From: Formicincola oecophyllae
Lineage (GTDB): Bacteria; Pseudomonadota; Alphaproteobacteria; Acetobacterales; Acetobacteraceae
DNA length: 64,000 nt
Assembly: GCF_006542395.2 (NCBI RefSeq)
Contig: NZ_CP038231.1
Coordinates: 1,054,001-1,118,000 of the forward strand
Reading direction: 5' to 3'
A program made the position numbers and the translations under genes. The notes under the pieces are model-generated. The model was not told where the DNA came from, searched no databases, and saw only the letters and a list, made by a program, of their open reading frames with translations. This document shows positions 34,467 through 44,743 of the stretch, piece by piece (the first letter of the stretch is position 1; each line of letters begins with the position of its first letter).

Positions 34467-35795
34467 TTAAGCGGGTGCGCCTTGGAGTTTCTCACCATCG
34501 CTGGACGTGACGTGCAACATGATTGTCTGTCCTGGCTGCAGCTGTGTTGTGGCGGGCACTGCAATGGGCGCGAATTCAGGCGTGTGGCCTGTGGTGGGGG
34601 TTTCCATCAGCACCGGGCAGGTTTGGCCCACCAAATTGGCCAGAAAAACAGCGCGGTTTGCAGCGCCCGCTTGGCGCAGCCGTGCAGCGCGTTCCTGGCG
34701 CACGTTGCGCGGTAGGGGCTGGATGCGCGCCGCCGCTGTGCCAGGGCGTGGGCTGTAAGGGAACACATGCAGGAACGGCAGCTGGCTTTCCTGCACGAAG
34801 GCCAGCGTTTCGGCGAACAGTTCCTCTGTTTCCGTTGGGAAGCCCGCAATGAGGTCAGCACCAAACCCCATGCCGGGGCGTAGCGCGCGGGCGCGGTTCA
34901 CAAGGGCGAGAGCATCCTCCACCAAGTGGCGGCGCTTCATGCGTTTGAGGATGAGGTCGCTGCCCGCCTGCAGGGAAAGGTGGAGGTGCGGCATGAAGCG
35001 CTCTTCACCAGCGATGAGGTCCCACAGCGCTCCATCCACCTGTTGGGGCGCCCCAGCCATGGCCAGACGTGACGATTGCAGCAGCGCAGGGTCAAGGGAG
35101 GAGAGGCGCAGCCGCTTGATAGCAGGAACAGCATCAAGGAGGTGGCGGCACAGGCTGCCCAGCCCTGTTATAGCTTGCCCTCCTTCACCCCCCTTCCAGG
35201 AGGCGATGTCCACCCCAGTGAGGACGATTTCCTCGTGCCCAGCTTCTGTCAGGGCACGGGCGCGGCGCAGGATGACATCTGGGGTGATGGAATGCGCACG
35301 CCCACGCCCCTGCGGTATGACGCAGAACGTGCAGTCATGGTCGCAACCTTGCTGGATTTGCAGCAACGCGCGGGTGTAGCGCGAAGGAGGGGCGTCTGTT
35401 GTGGCGCTTTCCGCCAAGCCCCATGCTGCAGGGGTGGCCTTGGTGGCGTTGTCCAGTACCTGGTCCACACCTGCCATGGCCATCCAACGCTGCTTGTCGC
35501 GTTCGGAAGCGCAGCCGGTGATGATGATGCGCGCCTGCGGGTGTTCCCGGTGGGCGCGCCGCACGGCCTGGCGCGCTTGGCGTTCGGCTTCGCCTGTCAC
35601 GGCGCAGGTATTGACGATGATAGTTTGCTTGCCCTGGACCTCATCCCCCTTTTGGCGCTGCGCTTGGCTGGCATAATGCGCCATGGCATCGCTTTCATGG
35701 GCATTGAGCCTGCAGCCAAAGGTAATGAGTGAAATGGACCCATCTGTCCCCTCTGAGAGGGTGGGGGGGATGGGACTTTCAGTCCTTTCAGTCAT
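34467..35795 (-). CDS. mtaB: tRNA t6A37 methylthiotransferase MtaB
   Basis: Radical SAM enzyme that adds a methylthio group to t6A37, giving ms2t6A. The N-terminal MTTase domain has ITFGCRLNAHESDAM, VNTCAVTGEAERQARQ and IITGCASE (three Cys for one cluster). The radical SAM core has QGCDHDCTFCVIPQGRGR (CxxxCxxC), and a TRAM-like domain ends the protein. ATG 35795 (AAGGGG upstream) overlaps the dapF end by eight bases; a TTG at 35834 is less likely. It acts on the product of the TsaB pathway encoded at 13652. Confidence 0.94.
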   Translation of the reverse strand: MTERTESPIPPTLSEGTDGSISLITFGCRLNAHESDAMAHYASQAQRQKGDEVQGKQTIIVNTCAVTGEAERQARQAVRRAHREHPQARIIITGCASERDKQRWMAMAGVDQVLDNATKATPAAWGLAESATTDAPPSRYTRALLQIQQGCDHDCTFCVIPQGRGRAHSITPDVILRRARALTEAGHEEIVLTGVDIASWKGGEGGQAITGLGSLCRHLLDAVPAIKRLRLSSLDPALLQSSRLAMAGAPQQVDGALWDLIAGEERFMPHLHLSLQAGSDLILKRMKRRHLVEDALALVNRARALRPGMGFGADLIAGFPTETEELFAETLAFVQESQLPFLHVFPYSPRPGTAAARIQPLPRNVRQERAARLRQAGAANRAVFLANLVGQTCPVLMETPTTGHTPEFAPIAVPATTQLQPGQTIMLHVTSSDGEKLQGAPA

Positions 35796-36708
35796 GGTGG
35801 CTGCGCCCCTTCGCAGCGCCTGTCTGTTGGGCAAGCCCGGCTGGGGAAAGCACCCCTTCGAACACCGTCACAGCTGGCCCTGTCATCAGCACGGGCGCGC
35901 TGTCTGAAGGCCAGTCAACCAACAACGCGCCGTGCTCCATGGCCACTTCGCAGGGCTGGTCGCGTGCCACAACCCCGCGCCTGATGGCGTTGACAGCAGC
36001 AGCGCAGGCGCCAGAGCCGCAGGCGGGTGTGAAGCCGGTTCCGCGCTCCCACACTTTCAGCTGCAGGCGATGGGGGCCAATGACCTTGGCAAAGCCAATA
36101 TTGGCGCGCTCTGGAAACAGGGGATGGTGTTCAAGGGCTGCCCCCAACGCCGCAAGCTGCCCTTCATCAAGGTTGAGCGGGCTGAAAACGGTGAAATGGG
36201 GATTGCCCATGGAGCACGCCCCCCCTTCCAGCTGTTGGCCCAGTGCTTCTACCGTCATGAAGTCGGTGGCCTGTCCCTGCTTGTCAGGTGCCAAGGGCAC
36301 GTCACTGCCAGCCAGCAAAGGCCTGCCCATGGCCACTTCCACCAAACCGCCCTCCAACCTGCGCGCTGGCAGCAGGCCACGGGCCGTTTGCAATGTGACG
36401 GCATCGCGCCCCAGGCGTGCACATTCCATTTTGGCCACGCAGCGTGAAGCGTTACCGCAGGCACCTGCCTCTGACCCATCAGGGTTGTAAAAGCGCACCA
36501 GAACATCGGCGCCCTCAAGGGTGGGGTGGTTAAGCATCACCAGCTGGTCGCACCCCACGCCTTGATGGCGGTCGCCTAAGGCCTTGATGAGGTGGGGGGG
36601 CAGCCTGCCCCCTTGAGGTGGAACAGAGGACTGGCGCAGGTCAATGATAACGAAATCATTGCCAAGGCCGTGCATTTTGGTGAATGCCAGGGGTGGTTGG
36701 GATGACAT
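35788..36708 (-). CDS. dapF: Diaminopimelate epimerase
   Basis: Converts LL-diaminopimelate to the meso form for peptidoglycan and lysine. FTKMHGLGNDFVIIDLR is the conserved start; the two catalytic Cys residues are in ACGNASRC and in PACGSGACAAAV, about 150 residues apart as required. The C-terminal tail runs about 35 residues past the usual end and covers the mtaB start. I used ATG 36708 (MSSQPPLAFTKM); ATG 36768, with GGGTGAACC upstream, would add 20 residues and is possible. Confidence 0.93.
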   Translation of the reverse strand: MSSQPPLAFTKMHGLGNDFVIIDLRQSSVPPQGGRLPPHLIKALGDRHQGVGCDQLVMLNHPTLEGADVLVRFYNPDGSEAGACGNASRCVAKMECARLGRDAVTLQTARGLLPARRLEGGLVEVAMGRPLLAGSDVPLAPDKQGQATDFMTVEALGQQLEGGACSMGNPHFTVFSPLNLDEGQLAALGAALEHHPLFPERANIGFAKVIGPHRLQLKVWERGTGFTPACGSGACAAAVNAIRRGVVARDQPCEVAMEHGALLVDWPSDSAPVLMTGPAVTVFEGVLSPAGLAQQTGAAKGRSHHD

Positions 36709-36816
36709 TGGGAAGACTTGGGGCATAAGCGCGTTATAAAGGCTGCCACACGTGAATGAAATCTTCATGTTGGTTCACCCCTGAACCGCGCCCATGCCAC
36801 CAAGGAGGTCAGCGCT

Positions 36817-37527
36817 ATGGAAAAGAACACTGCCACCACGGGGTCAGCATCAGCCCCACCCACCGCTGATGACGGCACCTCCCAGCCTGGCGGCCAGCTC
36901 AACTTGCCTGCCAAGGCCTTCACCCAAGCCAGCGCTGAACCTGACAGCGCCTTCTTCGCAAGCCACGATCCAGCGCAGTTGCTGGACTTGGGTGCGCGCA
37001 CGGCCATCACGGCCCTTTACCGCACCTCCATGCCATGCGGCGGTAACACGCTTGACCTGATGTGCGGCGCTGACAGTCACTTGCCAGAGGATGCCAGCTT
37101 CCAGCGTTTCAGTGGGTTGGATGCTTGCCCGGAGCTGTTGAAGCGAAATCAGGCCCTTGATGAAGGTTTCACGCAGGACCTGAACACGAATTGGAAACTG
37201 CCTTTCGATGATGACAGCCAGGATGGCGTCCTGCTGTGCAATGGCCTGCCTTACCTGACCAAGCCAGTTGAGGTCATGGAGGAAGTGCAGCGTGTCCTCA
37301 AGCCAGGCGCGCCGTTCATCGTGACGTTTACGGACCGTTTTTTCCCCCAGAAGGCGGTGGCCATTTGGCAGGCCCTGGAACCTGCTGGCCGTGTAGCCTT
37401 GACCAAGGGGGCCATGGCGCAAGCTGGCCTGGTTGACATTGATAAAGGCGAGGTCAACCCCCCTGAGGATCTGCCTGGCTGGCAGGACAGGGTCCATGCC
37501 ATTATCGGGCGCGCGCCACGCTGTTGA
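36817..37527 (+). CDS. Class I SAM-dependent methyltransferase-like protein
   Basis: A 236-residue methyltransferase type 11-like protein. NTLDLMCGADSHLP stands in place of the usual DxGxGxG motif I, so the SAM-binding loop is atypical (Cys-Gly-Ala). FSGLDACPELLKRN carries the acidic residue after the second strand, and DGVLLCNGLPYLTKPVEVMEEVQRVLKPGAPF is typical of motifs II-III. The substrate is unknown. The start is firm: AAGGAGG then ATG. It stands alone between dapF and the helicase gene, in a direction opposite to dapF. Confidence 0.78.
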   Translation: MEKNTATTGSASAPPTADDGTSQPGGQLNLPAKAFTQASAEPDSAFFASHDPAQLLDLGARTAITALYRTSMPCGGNTLDLMCGADSHLPEDASFQRFSGLDACPELLKRNQALDEGFTQDLNTNWKLPFDDDSQDGVLLCNGLPYLTKPVEVMEEVQRVLKPGAPFIVTFTDRFFPQKAVAIWQALEPAGRVALTKGAMAQAGLVDIDKGEVNPPEDLPGWQDRVHAIIGRAPRC

Positions 37528-37668
37528 GGGGGTAAAGTGCCCTAACAGTGGTTTTTTCTGGATTTTGACGGCTGGGAAAGGTAGAAAGGCCATTCACTAA
37601 TTAAGGCCGTTCGTCATGTTGAGACACCCGAATAACGGCCCTTCCAAGAGCCGAAAGTCGAATCCGAC

Positions 37669-39672
37669 ATGCCGTTTCCTGATACCTATCCCGTTCTGAC
37701 CCGCGCCTTGACGGCCAAGGGTTACAATGAACCCACAGCCGTCCAGCAGGCTGTCCTCAAGCCTGGCCTTGAGGGCAAGGACCTGCTGGTTTCCGCCCGC
37801 ACGGGCTCTGGCAAGACCGTGGCCTTCGGCCTGGCTGCCGCCGCTACCCTTCTTGAAGGCGTTGAAGACAGCCGCCTTCCTGCACCAGGCGCGCCAAGCG
37901 TCCTGGTGATTGCCCCCACGCGTGAGCTTGCTCAGCAAATCAAGGTTGAGCTCGAATGGCTCTATGCTGAGGCAGGCGCTGTGGTCGCCCTGTGCATTGG
38001 TGGCACGGACGCCCGCCGCGAGGCACGCACCCTGCAGCGGGGTGCGCACATTGTGGCCGGCACCCCTGGGCGCCTTTGCGACCACATAGAGCGTGGCCAG
38101 CTTGACCTGTCCCGCGTTAAGGTCGTTGTGCTTGATGAAGCTGACGAAATGCTGGATATGGGCTTCCGTGAGGAGCTGGAGCGCATCCTCAACGCCTGCC
38201 CTGCCGAACGCCGCACGCTTCTGTTTTCCGCCACGGTTTCACGCGGCATCGCCCAATTGGCGCGCCAATTCCAAAAAGATGCTGAGCGCATCGACATCGC
38301 TTCCTCAGGCCCCCAACACGCTGACATCACCTACAGCGCCGTTGTCATGCCACCCCATGACCTGACAGCGGCATTGGTCAACGTGCTGCGCTATTATGAC
38401 GCTCCCACGGCCATTGTGTTCTGCAACACGCGTGCCTTGGTGACGGAGACCCAGCAGGCCCTTCAGGAGCGCGGCTTCTCTTCAGTCGCCATCTCTGGCG
38501 AAATGAGCCAGAGCGAGCGCAGCCGTGCCTTGGCCAGTCTGCGCAGTGGTGCGGCGCGCGTTTGCGTGGCCACGGATGTGGCGGCGCGCGGCATTGACAT
38601 CCCCTCGCTGGGGTTGGTGGTCCATGCCAGCCTGCCGACCTCCACTGAGGCCCTCCTCCACCGTTCTGGCCGCACGGGGCGTGCTGGCCGCAAGGGCGTC
38701 TGCGCCCTTCTGGTGCCCTTCAACCAGCGCCGCCGCGCTGAGCGCCTGCTTGCCCAAGCGCACATCAAGGCAGCTTGGACGAATGTGCCAAGCCCAGCTG
38801 AAATCGCCGCCCAAGATGCCATTCACCTTCTGGAAAGCGAGCTGTTCAAGGAACTGAACGCACCCAAGGCTGAGGTTGAGGACGAGACAGCGCGCTTGGA
38901 GGTGGCAGCTGCTGAGGCCGCTTCCCCAGCCCCTGCAGAGACCACGCTAGAGGATGCTGCAGGCACTGCCCCTGAAGCGGACGGTGCGCAGGAAAGTGCT
39001 CCAGCTGCTGACGCCACCCTTGAAGCGCCTGCCGTTGAGGCCGCTGCTGAGAGTGAGCCCGCAGCCACTGACGCCAGCCCGACTGCTGATGAAGCGCCAG
39101 CTGCTGCGGCCGGCTCTGAAGCCACCACACCTGTGAAGGCTTCGCCAGCTGCTAAGCCTGCTCCAGCGCCCTCCCCCCTGGCGGCAGAGCTTGCTGGGCG
39201 TTACAGCGCTTTGCAATTGGCTGAGGCCCTGGCGAAGCTTTATGCCTCCCGCCTGCCCACCCCTGAGGATGTGAAGGCTGTTCCAGCTGACAGTGGGCGC
39301 GGCCAGGAACGTGGCATGAAGGATGGCCGCTGGTACCGTTTGGCGGTAGGCCGTGAAGGTCGCGCCGACCCCAAATGGCTTTTGCCCATGTTGTGCCGTG
39401 TTGGCGGATTGCAGAAGCGTGATATCGGCAGCATCCGCATTGCGCCTGACCACACCTTGTTCCAAATCGCCGCTGACAAGGCAGACCGCTTCGATGCGGC
39501 CCGTGCAGCCAACCAGGATGCAGACGTTCCTGCCATTACCCCCGCCACCGCCCCCAAGGATGGTGGCGCGCGCCGCCCCTTTGGCGGCCAGGGTGGTGGG
39601 CGCTTTGGCAAGCGTGACAACCGTGGCCCGCGCCGCTCCTTTGGTGGCAGCCCCTTCCGTGGGCGTTCCTGA
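37669..39672 (+). CDS. DEAD-box RNA helicase with DbpA-type RNA-binding domain
   Basis: ATP-dependent RNA helicase for ribosome assembly or mRNA structure, CsdA/DbpA-like. Motifs in order: Q motif YNEPTAVQQAVL, ARTGSGKTVAFG (I), APTRELAQQ (Ia), GTPGRLCDHIE, VLDEADEML (II), LFSATV (III), VFCNTRAL (IV), ARGIDIPSLGLVVH (V), HRSGRTGRAG (VI). Then come an Ala/Glu/Pro-rich linker (about 400-500), a DbpA-like domain (WYRLAVGREGRADPKWLLPM) and a Gly/Arg-rich tail (RRPFGGQGGGRFGKRDNRGP). Length 667. The ATG at 37669 lacks an obvious Shine-Dalgarno. Cold-inducible homologs exist. Confidence 0.93.
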   Translation: MPFPDTYPVLTRALTAKGYNEPTAVQQAVLKPGLEGKDLLVSARTGSGKTVAFGLAAAATLLEGVEDSRLPAPGAPSVLVIAPTRELAQQIKVELEWLYAEAGAVVALCIGGTDARREARTLQRGAHIVAGTPGRLCDHIERGQLDLSRVKVVVLDEADEMLDMGFREELERILNACPAERRTLLFSATVSRGIAQLARQFQKDAERIDIASSGPQHADITYSAVVMPPHDLTAALVNVLRYYDAPTAIVFCNTRALVTETQQALQERGFSSVAISGEMSQSERSRALASLRSGAARVCVATDVAARGIDIPSLGLVVHASLPTSTEALLHRSGRTGRAGRKGVCALLVPFNQRRRAERLLAQAHIKAAWTNVPSPAEIAAQDAIHLLESELFKELNAPKAEVEDETARLEVAAAEAASPAPAETTLEDAAGTAPEADGAQESAPAADATLEAPAVEAAAESEPAATDASPTADEAPAAAAGSEATTPVKASPAAKPAPAPSPLAAELAGRYSALQLAEALAKLYASRLPTPEDVKAVPADSGRGQERGMKDGRWYRLAVGREGRADPKWLLPMLCRVGGLQKRDIGSIRIAPDHTLFQIAADKADRFDAARAANQDADVPAITPATAPKDGGARRPFGGQGGGRFGKRDNRGPRRSFGGSPFRGRS

Positions 39673-39793
39673 GCGCTGGTTCAGGATCCTGGCCTTGGTT
39701 GCAGCCTAGGCCAGGGCACTTAGGGTAGCATCATGAAGAAAAGCGCAGCCCTACCCTTGTCATAGGGGTGGGGCTGTTGCCATCTCAAAGGCA

Positions 39794-40498
39794 ATGGAAA
39801 AGCTCAGCATACCCTCATCACTGCTTTCGCCTGCCCCTTCCCTGGGAAACCTGCAAGGGCGCTTGTTAGTTGCCAGTCCTGTCTTGGCTGAAACGCCTTT
39901 TGCCCAAACCATAATCTACATGTGTCTGCACGCCCCAGAGGCAGGCGCCATGGGGCTGGTGGTCAACAGGCCCCTTCACCACCCGACTGCGCCAGAACTG
40001 CTGAAGCAGCTCGACATCACCCCCAACCCACCTTTGACGCCATTCCTTATGGGAGCGGGGGGGCCGGTCGAGCTTGGCCAGGGCTTTGTGCTTCACAGCC
40101 CTGGCTGGGCGCCTGGCGCACGGGGTGGCACCATCAGCCTGCCTGCTGTGGGGCCAGAGGAAGGCTCACCTTCAAATCCATCTTCTTCAGCTGGCCCCAC
40201 TGCTTCCCCAGCGCTGGGGGAAGCGTTGGCGCCTGTGGCGGAATTGAGCGCTAACCTGGACATCCTGCGTGACCTTGCCAATGGCAATGGCCCCCGCAAA
40301 GCGGTGATGTTCCTGGGCCATGCTGCCTGGGAACCTGGCCAGCTGGAGGAGGAGATCCTCCATGGCAATGCCTGGTATGTGATCCCTGCCACTGAAGAGC
40401 TGGTCTTCAGTCCCAACCAAGGGCGCAAATGGTCCAGCGCCCTGGCCATGGCGGGGTTAGATGCCGCTGCCCTCACCGCGCAGGTAGGGGAGGCCTGA
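39794..40498 (+). CDS. YqgE/AlgH family protein
   Basis: A 234-residue member of the YqgE/AlgH (UPF0301) family. GRLLVASPVLAETPFAQTII is the conserved start, then GAMGLVVNRPL, MGAGGPVELGQGFVLH and LGHAAWEPGQLEEEILHGNAW. The molecular role is not established; in Pseudomonas it is linked to alginate regulation. An insert of about 25 residues (EEGSPSNPSSSAGPTASPAL) breaks the usual core near the middle. The first 15 residues lie before the conserved region, so the exact start is uncertain. Confidence 0.88.
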   Translation: MEKLSIPSSLLSPAPSLGNLQGRLLVASPVLAETPFAQTIIYMCLHAPEAGAMGLVVNRPLHHPTAPELLKQLDITPNPPLTPFLMGAGGPVELGQGFVLHSPGWAPGARGGTISLPAVGPEEGSPSNPSSSAGPTASPALGEALAPVAELSANLDILRDLANGNGPRKAVMFLGHAAWEPGQLEEEILHGNAWYVIPATEELVFSPNQGRKWSSALAMAGLDAAALTAQVGEA

Positions 40499-40721
40499 TC
40501 GCGCCCTGAGGAGGGATTGGCAGGACCAACTCTGCTTGGAGAGATGTTTGGGAAGCGCCCAACAAATCAGGAAGCGGCCTAAACACTTGAAATTAGGCCT
40601 CATAATGCCAAATAGTGTCGAAAGAACGTGACAGGCGTGCAGGTTTGCTTTCCTCTGGAAATGAGGAAACAGCCAGCACCACTGTTTGGCCGGCACGCCC
40701 CAAAGGGCAGGAAGGGAAATC

Positions 40722-43319
40722 ATGGACATCCAGAAGTTTACTGAACGCTGCCAGGGGTTCATCCAGGCGGCCCAGACCATCGCCCTGCGCGACCACAACC
40801 AGCAACTGACCCCCATGGCGTTGCTCAAAGCCATGTTGGATGATGAGCAGGGCGCGGCCACCGCGTTGATCAAAGCTGCCGGCGGCCACCCGGAAGTTGT
40901 GGTGCGCCTGAATGACGAGGCCCTGGCCAAGCTGCCGAAGGTGCAGGGCGCTGGCAGTGGCCAGCCCCAGGCCACACCTGATTTCATCCGCGTGCTTGAT
41001 GCAGCTGAAGCCATGGCCAAGAAGGCTGGTGACAGCTACGTGGCGCAGGATCAGCTGCTGGTTGCACTGGCTGCGTCCCAGACCCCTGCAGGCCAGGCAT
41101 TGCGCGAAGGCAACGCTACGCCACAGGCGCTTGAAGCGGCCATCACCAAAATGCGCAAGGGGCGCAAGGTGGATTCAGCCTCCGCTGAGAGCAACTTCGA
41201 GGCCCTGAAGAAATACACCCGTGATTTCACGGCCCTGGCCCGTGACGGCAAACTGGACCCCGTGATTGGCCGTGACGAGGAAATCCGCCGCACCATGCAG
41301 GTGCTGGCACGCCGCACCAAGAACAACCCTGTCCTCATCGGTGAGCCTGGCGTTGGCAAGACCGCCATCGTGGAAGGCCTGGCCATCCGCATCATTGATG
41401 GCGACGTGCCTGAGGCTCTGCGCGGCAAGAAGCTGCTGGCGCTTGACATGGGCGCGCTGGTTGCTGGCGCCAAGTACCGTGGCGAGTTCGAGGAACGCCT
41501 GAAGTCCGTCCTGACGGAGATTGAGAACTCCGATGGCGAGATCGTGCTCTTCATTGACGAAATGCACACCCTGGTGGGCGCTGGCGCTTCTGACGGCGCC
41601 ATGGATGCCGCCAACCTCATCAAGCCTGAGCTGGCCCGTGGTGTCCTGCACTGCATCGGCGCCACCACGCTTGATGAGTACCGCAAGTACATCGAAAAGG
41701 ACCCGGCGCTGGCACGCCGCTTCCAGGCGGTGTTTGTGGATCAGCCCACAGTGGTGGACTGCATTTCCATCATGCGTGGCCTGAAGGAAAAATATGAGAT
41801 GCATCATGGTGTCCGCATCACGGACACTGCGCTCATCGCTGCGGTGACGCTCTCCAACCGGTACATCACTGACCGCTTCCTGCCTGACAAGGCCATTGAC
41901 CTCATCGATGAGGCTGCAAGCCGCGTCCGCATGCAGATTGACAGCAAGCCTGAGGCCCTCGACAAGCTCGACCGTGAGCTCATCAAGCTCAAGATTGAGC
42001 GTGAGGCGCTGAAAAAAGAGGAAGATGAGGCCTCCAAGGAGCGCCTGAAAAACCTTGAGGGTGAAATCGCCGACTTGCAGGAAAAGGTCGACACCATGAC
42101 CGCCACCTGGCAGGCGGAGAAAGATCGCCTGGGCAAAGTACAGAAACTGAAGGAGGAGCTGGACAAAGCACGCTCCGATGTTGAGATCGCCCAGCGTGCC
42201 GGCAACCTGCAGCGTGCAGCTGAACTGCAGCATGGCGTCATCCCCAAGCTGACCAAGCAGATCGCCACCGCCCAGGAGACACAGGACCAGCAGGAATCCA
42301 AGTCTGGCCTGTACATCGACACCGTCACTGAAGAAGGCGTTGCTGACATCGTCTCCCGCATGACTGGCATCCCTGTCACGAAGATGATGGAAGGTGAGCG
42401 CGAGCGCCTGCTCCATATGGAGGACCTCCTGAAGGAGCGTGTGGTTGGCCAGGATGTTGCCTTGGTGGCGGTGGCTAACTCCGTGCGCCGTTCGCGCGCT
42501 GGTGTTCAGGACCCTGACCGCCCCCTTGGCTCCTTCCTGTTTGCTGGCCCAACCGGCGTTGGTAAAACGGAGCTGGCGAAGTCATTGGCTTCCTTCATCT
42601 TTGATGATGACAAGGCCATGGTGCGCATCGACATGTCCGAATTCATGGAGAAGCACGCTGTCGCCCGCCTGGTTGGCGCGCCTCCCGGTTATGTCGGCTA
42701 TGAGGAAGGTGGCGTCCTGACGGAGGCCGTGCGCCGCCGCCCTTACCAGGTCATCCTGTTTGATGAGGTTGAGAAGGCTCATGAGGATGTGTTCAACATC
42801 CTGCTGCAGGTGCTTGACGATGGGCGCCTGACTGACGGTCAGGGCCGCGTTGTTGATTTCCGCAACACCATCATCATCTTGACCACCAACCTTGGCTTCT
42901 CCGCCCTGACTTCCAAGCAGGATGTGACGAACCCGCAGAACGTTGATGACCGCGTGATGGAGGCCATTCGCGCCCACTTCCGCCCTGAGTTCCTCAACCG
43001 CTTGGACGAGATCGTGATGTTCAACCACCTTCAGCGTGGGAACATGGGCAAGATCGTTGACGTTCAGATGGGCCGCTTGCGCAAGCTGCTGGGTGAGCGC
43101 AACATTCAGATCAGCCTGGATGACGCTGCCCGTGAATGGTTGGCTGAGAACGGCTTTGACCCTGAATATGGTGCCCGCCCGCTGAAGCGCGTTATTCAGC
43201 GCAGCGTTCAGAACCCCCTGTCTGAGAAGCTCCTCAGTGGGGAGGTGAAGGATGGTGACAATGTTCAGGTCAGCGCTGACAAGGACAAGAACAAGCTGAC
43301 CTTCACCGTCAAGAAGTGA
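40722..43319 (+). CDS. clpB: ATP-dependent disaggregase ClpB (Hsp100)
   Basis: Ring-forming AAA+ unfoldase that works with DnaK to rescue aggregates. N-domain (1-145), first AAA+ with Walker A GEPGVGKT and Walker B VLFIDEMH, a long coiled-coil middle domain ([20 protein letters not shown] to about residue 540), and a second AAA+ with [10 protein letters not shown] and [11 protein letters not shown]. There is no IGF/L ClpP-binding loop, as expected. 865 residues. ATG 40722 ([11 protein letters not shown]) has GGAAGGG upstream. A terminator follows at 43366. CTTGAAA at 40586 might be part of a heat-shock promoter, but the -10 half is unconvincing. Confidence 0.97.
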   Translation: MDIQKFTERCQGFIQAAQTIALRDHNQQLTPMALLKAMLDDEQGAATALIKAAGGHPEVVVRLNDEALAKLPKVQGAGSGQPQATPDFIRVLDAAEAMAKKAGDSYVAQDQLLVALAASQTPAGQALREGNATPQALEAAITKMRKGRKVDSASAESNFEALKKYTRDFTALARDGKLDPVIGRDEEIRRTMQVLARRTKNNPVLIGEPGVGKTAIVEGLAIRIIDGDVPEALRGKKLLALDMGALVAGAKYRGEFEERLKSVLTEIENSDGEIVLFIDEMHTLVGAGASDGAMDAANLIKPELARGVLHCIGATTLDEYRKYIEKDPALARRFQAVFVDQPTVVDCISIMRGLKEKYEMHHGVRITDTALIAAVTLSNRYITDRFLPDKAIDLIDEAASRVRMQIDSKPEALDKLDRELIKLKIEREALKKEEDEASKERLKNLEGEIADLQEKVDTMTATWQAEKDRLGKVQKLKEELDKARSDVEIAQRAGNLQRAAELQHGVIPKLTKQIATAQETQDQQESKSGLYIDTVTEEGVADIVSRMTGIPVTKMMEGERERLLHMEDLLKERVVGQDVALVAVANSVRRSRAGVQDPDRPLGSFLFAGPTGVGKTELAKSLASFIFDDDKAMVRIDMSEFMEKHAVARLVGAPPGYVGYEEGGVLTEAVRRRPYQVILFDEVEKAHEDVFNILLQVLDDGRLTDGQGRVVDFRNTIIILTTNLGFSALTSKQDVTNPQNVDDRVMEAIRAHFRPEFLNRLDEIVMFNHLQRGNMGKIVDVQMGRLRKLLGERNIQISLDDAAREWLAENGFDPEYGARPLKRVIQRSVQNPLSEKLLSGEVKDGDNVQVSADKDKNKLTFTVKK

Positions 43320-43365
43320 AGCTGGGTCCTGCCAGGCCTGGTGAGGACTGAACAGTAACCAACAG

Positions 43366-43401
43366 AAACCCCGCTATCCTTTACAGGGTGGCGGGGTTTT
43401 T
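43366..43401 (+). terminator. Rho-independent terminator of clpB
   Basis: AAACCCCGC (43366-43374) pairs with GCGGGGTTT (43391-43399), and the run of T continues to 43401. It lies 47 bases after the clpB stop. Confidence 0.85.
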
Positions 43402-43456
43402 CATGTTCAGGGGTCTTGCTGTTCTGGAAGCTTCAAAAGTTGCCTTCAAAGGGCCG

Positions 43457-44551
43457 TCACACCAGGTAACGGGTGGCCTGCTGCGCCATGATGAAGCGGA
43501 TGCCCATGTTGTTGCCTTCCTCCAGCTCCCGTTGGATGGCTTTCTGGGGGTTTTCAGGCAGTGCGGCGAAAGTCTCCTTCACGTGGGTGATGATGACCGT
43601 CAGCCCGCGCAGGGCGTGGCGTCCGCCACAAACAGCTGCCAAATCATGCAAGGTGGCCAGCAGCAGCTGAGGGGTAAGGTGGGAACGCAATTTGTCGGCA
43701 GGCTGCGTGTTGGGGTAGGTGGTCTCAATCAAGATAGTGCTGAGGGTGCCGTTTTTGATGCGCGGTGCCACCGCTTCCCACAAGGCATGGAGGGCACCAG
43801 GACTGTCAGGTTGGTCTGGTGCTGTGTCGCCCAAGTAAAGCACGCTGTGGCCTGAATGGCGCAGTTCAAAAGCTGTTGACGTCAAGTTGGCATGGGCAAG
43901 GGGCCATGCTTGCAGCGTGAAGCCCGTTCCAGGCACGCCAAGGCCTGTTCCGGTCTCCATGGCTTGGTAATGGTATTTGCCGATTTGGGGGGCTGGGCCT
44001 TTGTCACCCATGTTGCCCCAAATCTGGTTGTTGAACAGGTGGGCTGAAATCAGCTCCTGGGTGGGGGGCAGCATGTAGATGGGCTTGGGGACGTCATCAG
44101 GTGACGTCAGCACCAGCCCGGCAACATGGTCAAGGTGGGCATGGCTGATGCAGTAGGCCCTGATGGTCTCCGTCAGCACACGCCCCGCTACGCTCAGGGG
44201 GGCGTCGCTTTCAGCCCTGTTGGCTGGGGTGTGGGGCAGGGGGATGTCAGCCAGCGCGCCTGCGGCCTCACAGAACTTTAAGCCCCCTCCCAACGTGCCA
44301 GCATCACAAAGGATGGCTTCATTAAGGGGCAGCGCTCGCACCATGTAAGCGCTGAGGTTGCCGTCAATGTCACCACTGCGTGACCCCAAGGGCAGGATTT
44401 CAAAATGGGGCTGGTGGCTGATTTGCACCAAAGGGGCCTTGGGGGGGACGGGTTGAGGACGTTTGCGACCCTGGAACTCCTGGCGGACTTCATAGAGGAG
44501 GCGTTCAAAAAAATTGCGTGGTTGGGAAGGTTGGGGAGTGGGCAGTGCCAT
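43457..44551 (-). CDS. Class II 3',5'-cyclic-nucleotide phosphodiesterase (metallo-beta-lactamase fold)
   Basis: Predicted to hydrolyse cAMP or related cyclic nucleotides. The metal site HAHLDH is in YCISHAHLDHVAGLVL (about residue 122), further ligands are in AWPLAHANLTS and YLGDTAPD, and ITHVKET ends the core; this is the PDE1/CpdP pattern. 364 residues. I chose ATG 44551 with AGGA upstream; a TTG at 44614 is in frame but unlikely. The first 45 residues are basic and hydrophilic. It stands alone and converges with clpB. No cyclase is encoded in the window. Confidence 0.83.
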   Translation of the reverse strand: MALPTPQPSQPRNFFERLLYEVRQEFQGRKRPQPVPPKAPLVQISHQPHFEILPLGSRSGDIDGNLSAYMVRALPLNEAILCDAGTLGGGLKFCEAAGALADIPLPHTPANRAESDAPLSVAGRVLTETIRAYCISHAHLDHVAGLVLTSPDDVPKPIYMLPPTQELISAHLFNNQIWGNMGDKGPAPQIGKYHYQAMETGTGLGVPGTGFTLQAWPLAHANLTSTAFELRHSGHSVLYLGDTAPDQPDSPGALHALWEAVAPRIKNGTLSTILIETTYPNTQPADKLRSHLTPQLLLATLHDLAAVCGGRHALRGLTVIITHVKETFAALPENPQKAIQRELEEGNNMGIRFIMAQQATRYLV

Positions 44552-44743
44552 GGTGATTCCTGACGTGGTGGGTGAAATCTGCCAGGAGGTCTGGCAGGCC
44601 GTGTGCCGCTGCAAGGCGCGGCTGTGCCTTTGAACAGTAGTCTTTCACTGCCTTGAGGTGAATGCGCGGAGCGGTTATGGGAGGTTTAGGTGGGCGCACC
44701 CTGGCAGTCAGGCTGGCCTGCAGACGCAGACAAGGAAACATGC

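Noticed and set aside
38880-39170. Repetitive Ala/Glu/Pro codons in the helicase gene as a tandem DNA repeat
   Set aside because: The repeats are imperfect and in frame; they encode a low-complexity linker rather than a separate element.
40586-40616. Possible heat-shock promoter before clpB (CTTGAAA)
   Set aside because: The -35-like half is fair, but I could not find a matching -10 at the right spacing, so I did not list it.
41175-42416. 413-codon ORF antisense to clpB
   Set aside because: ClpB is intact across this region with all motifs, and the antisense translation has no family features.
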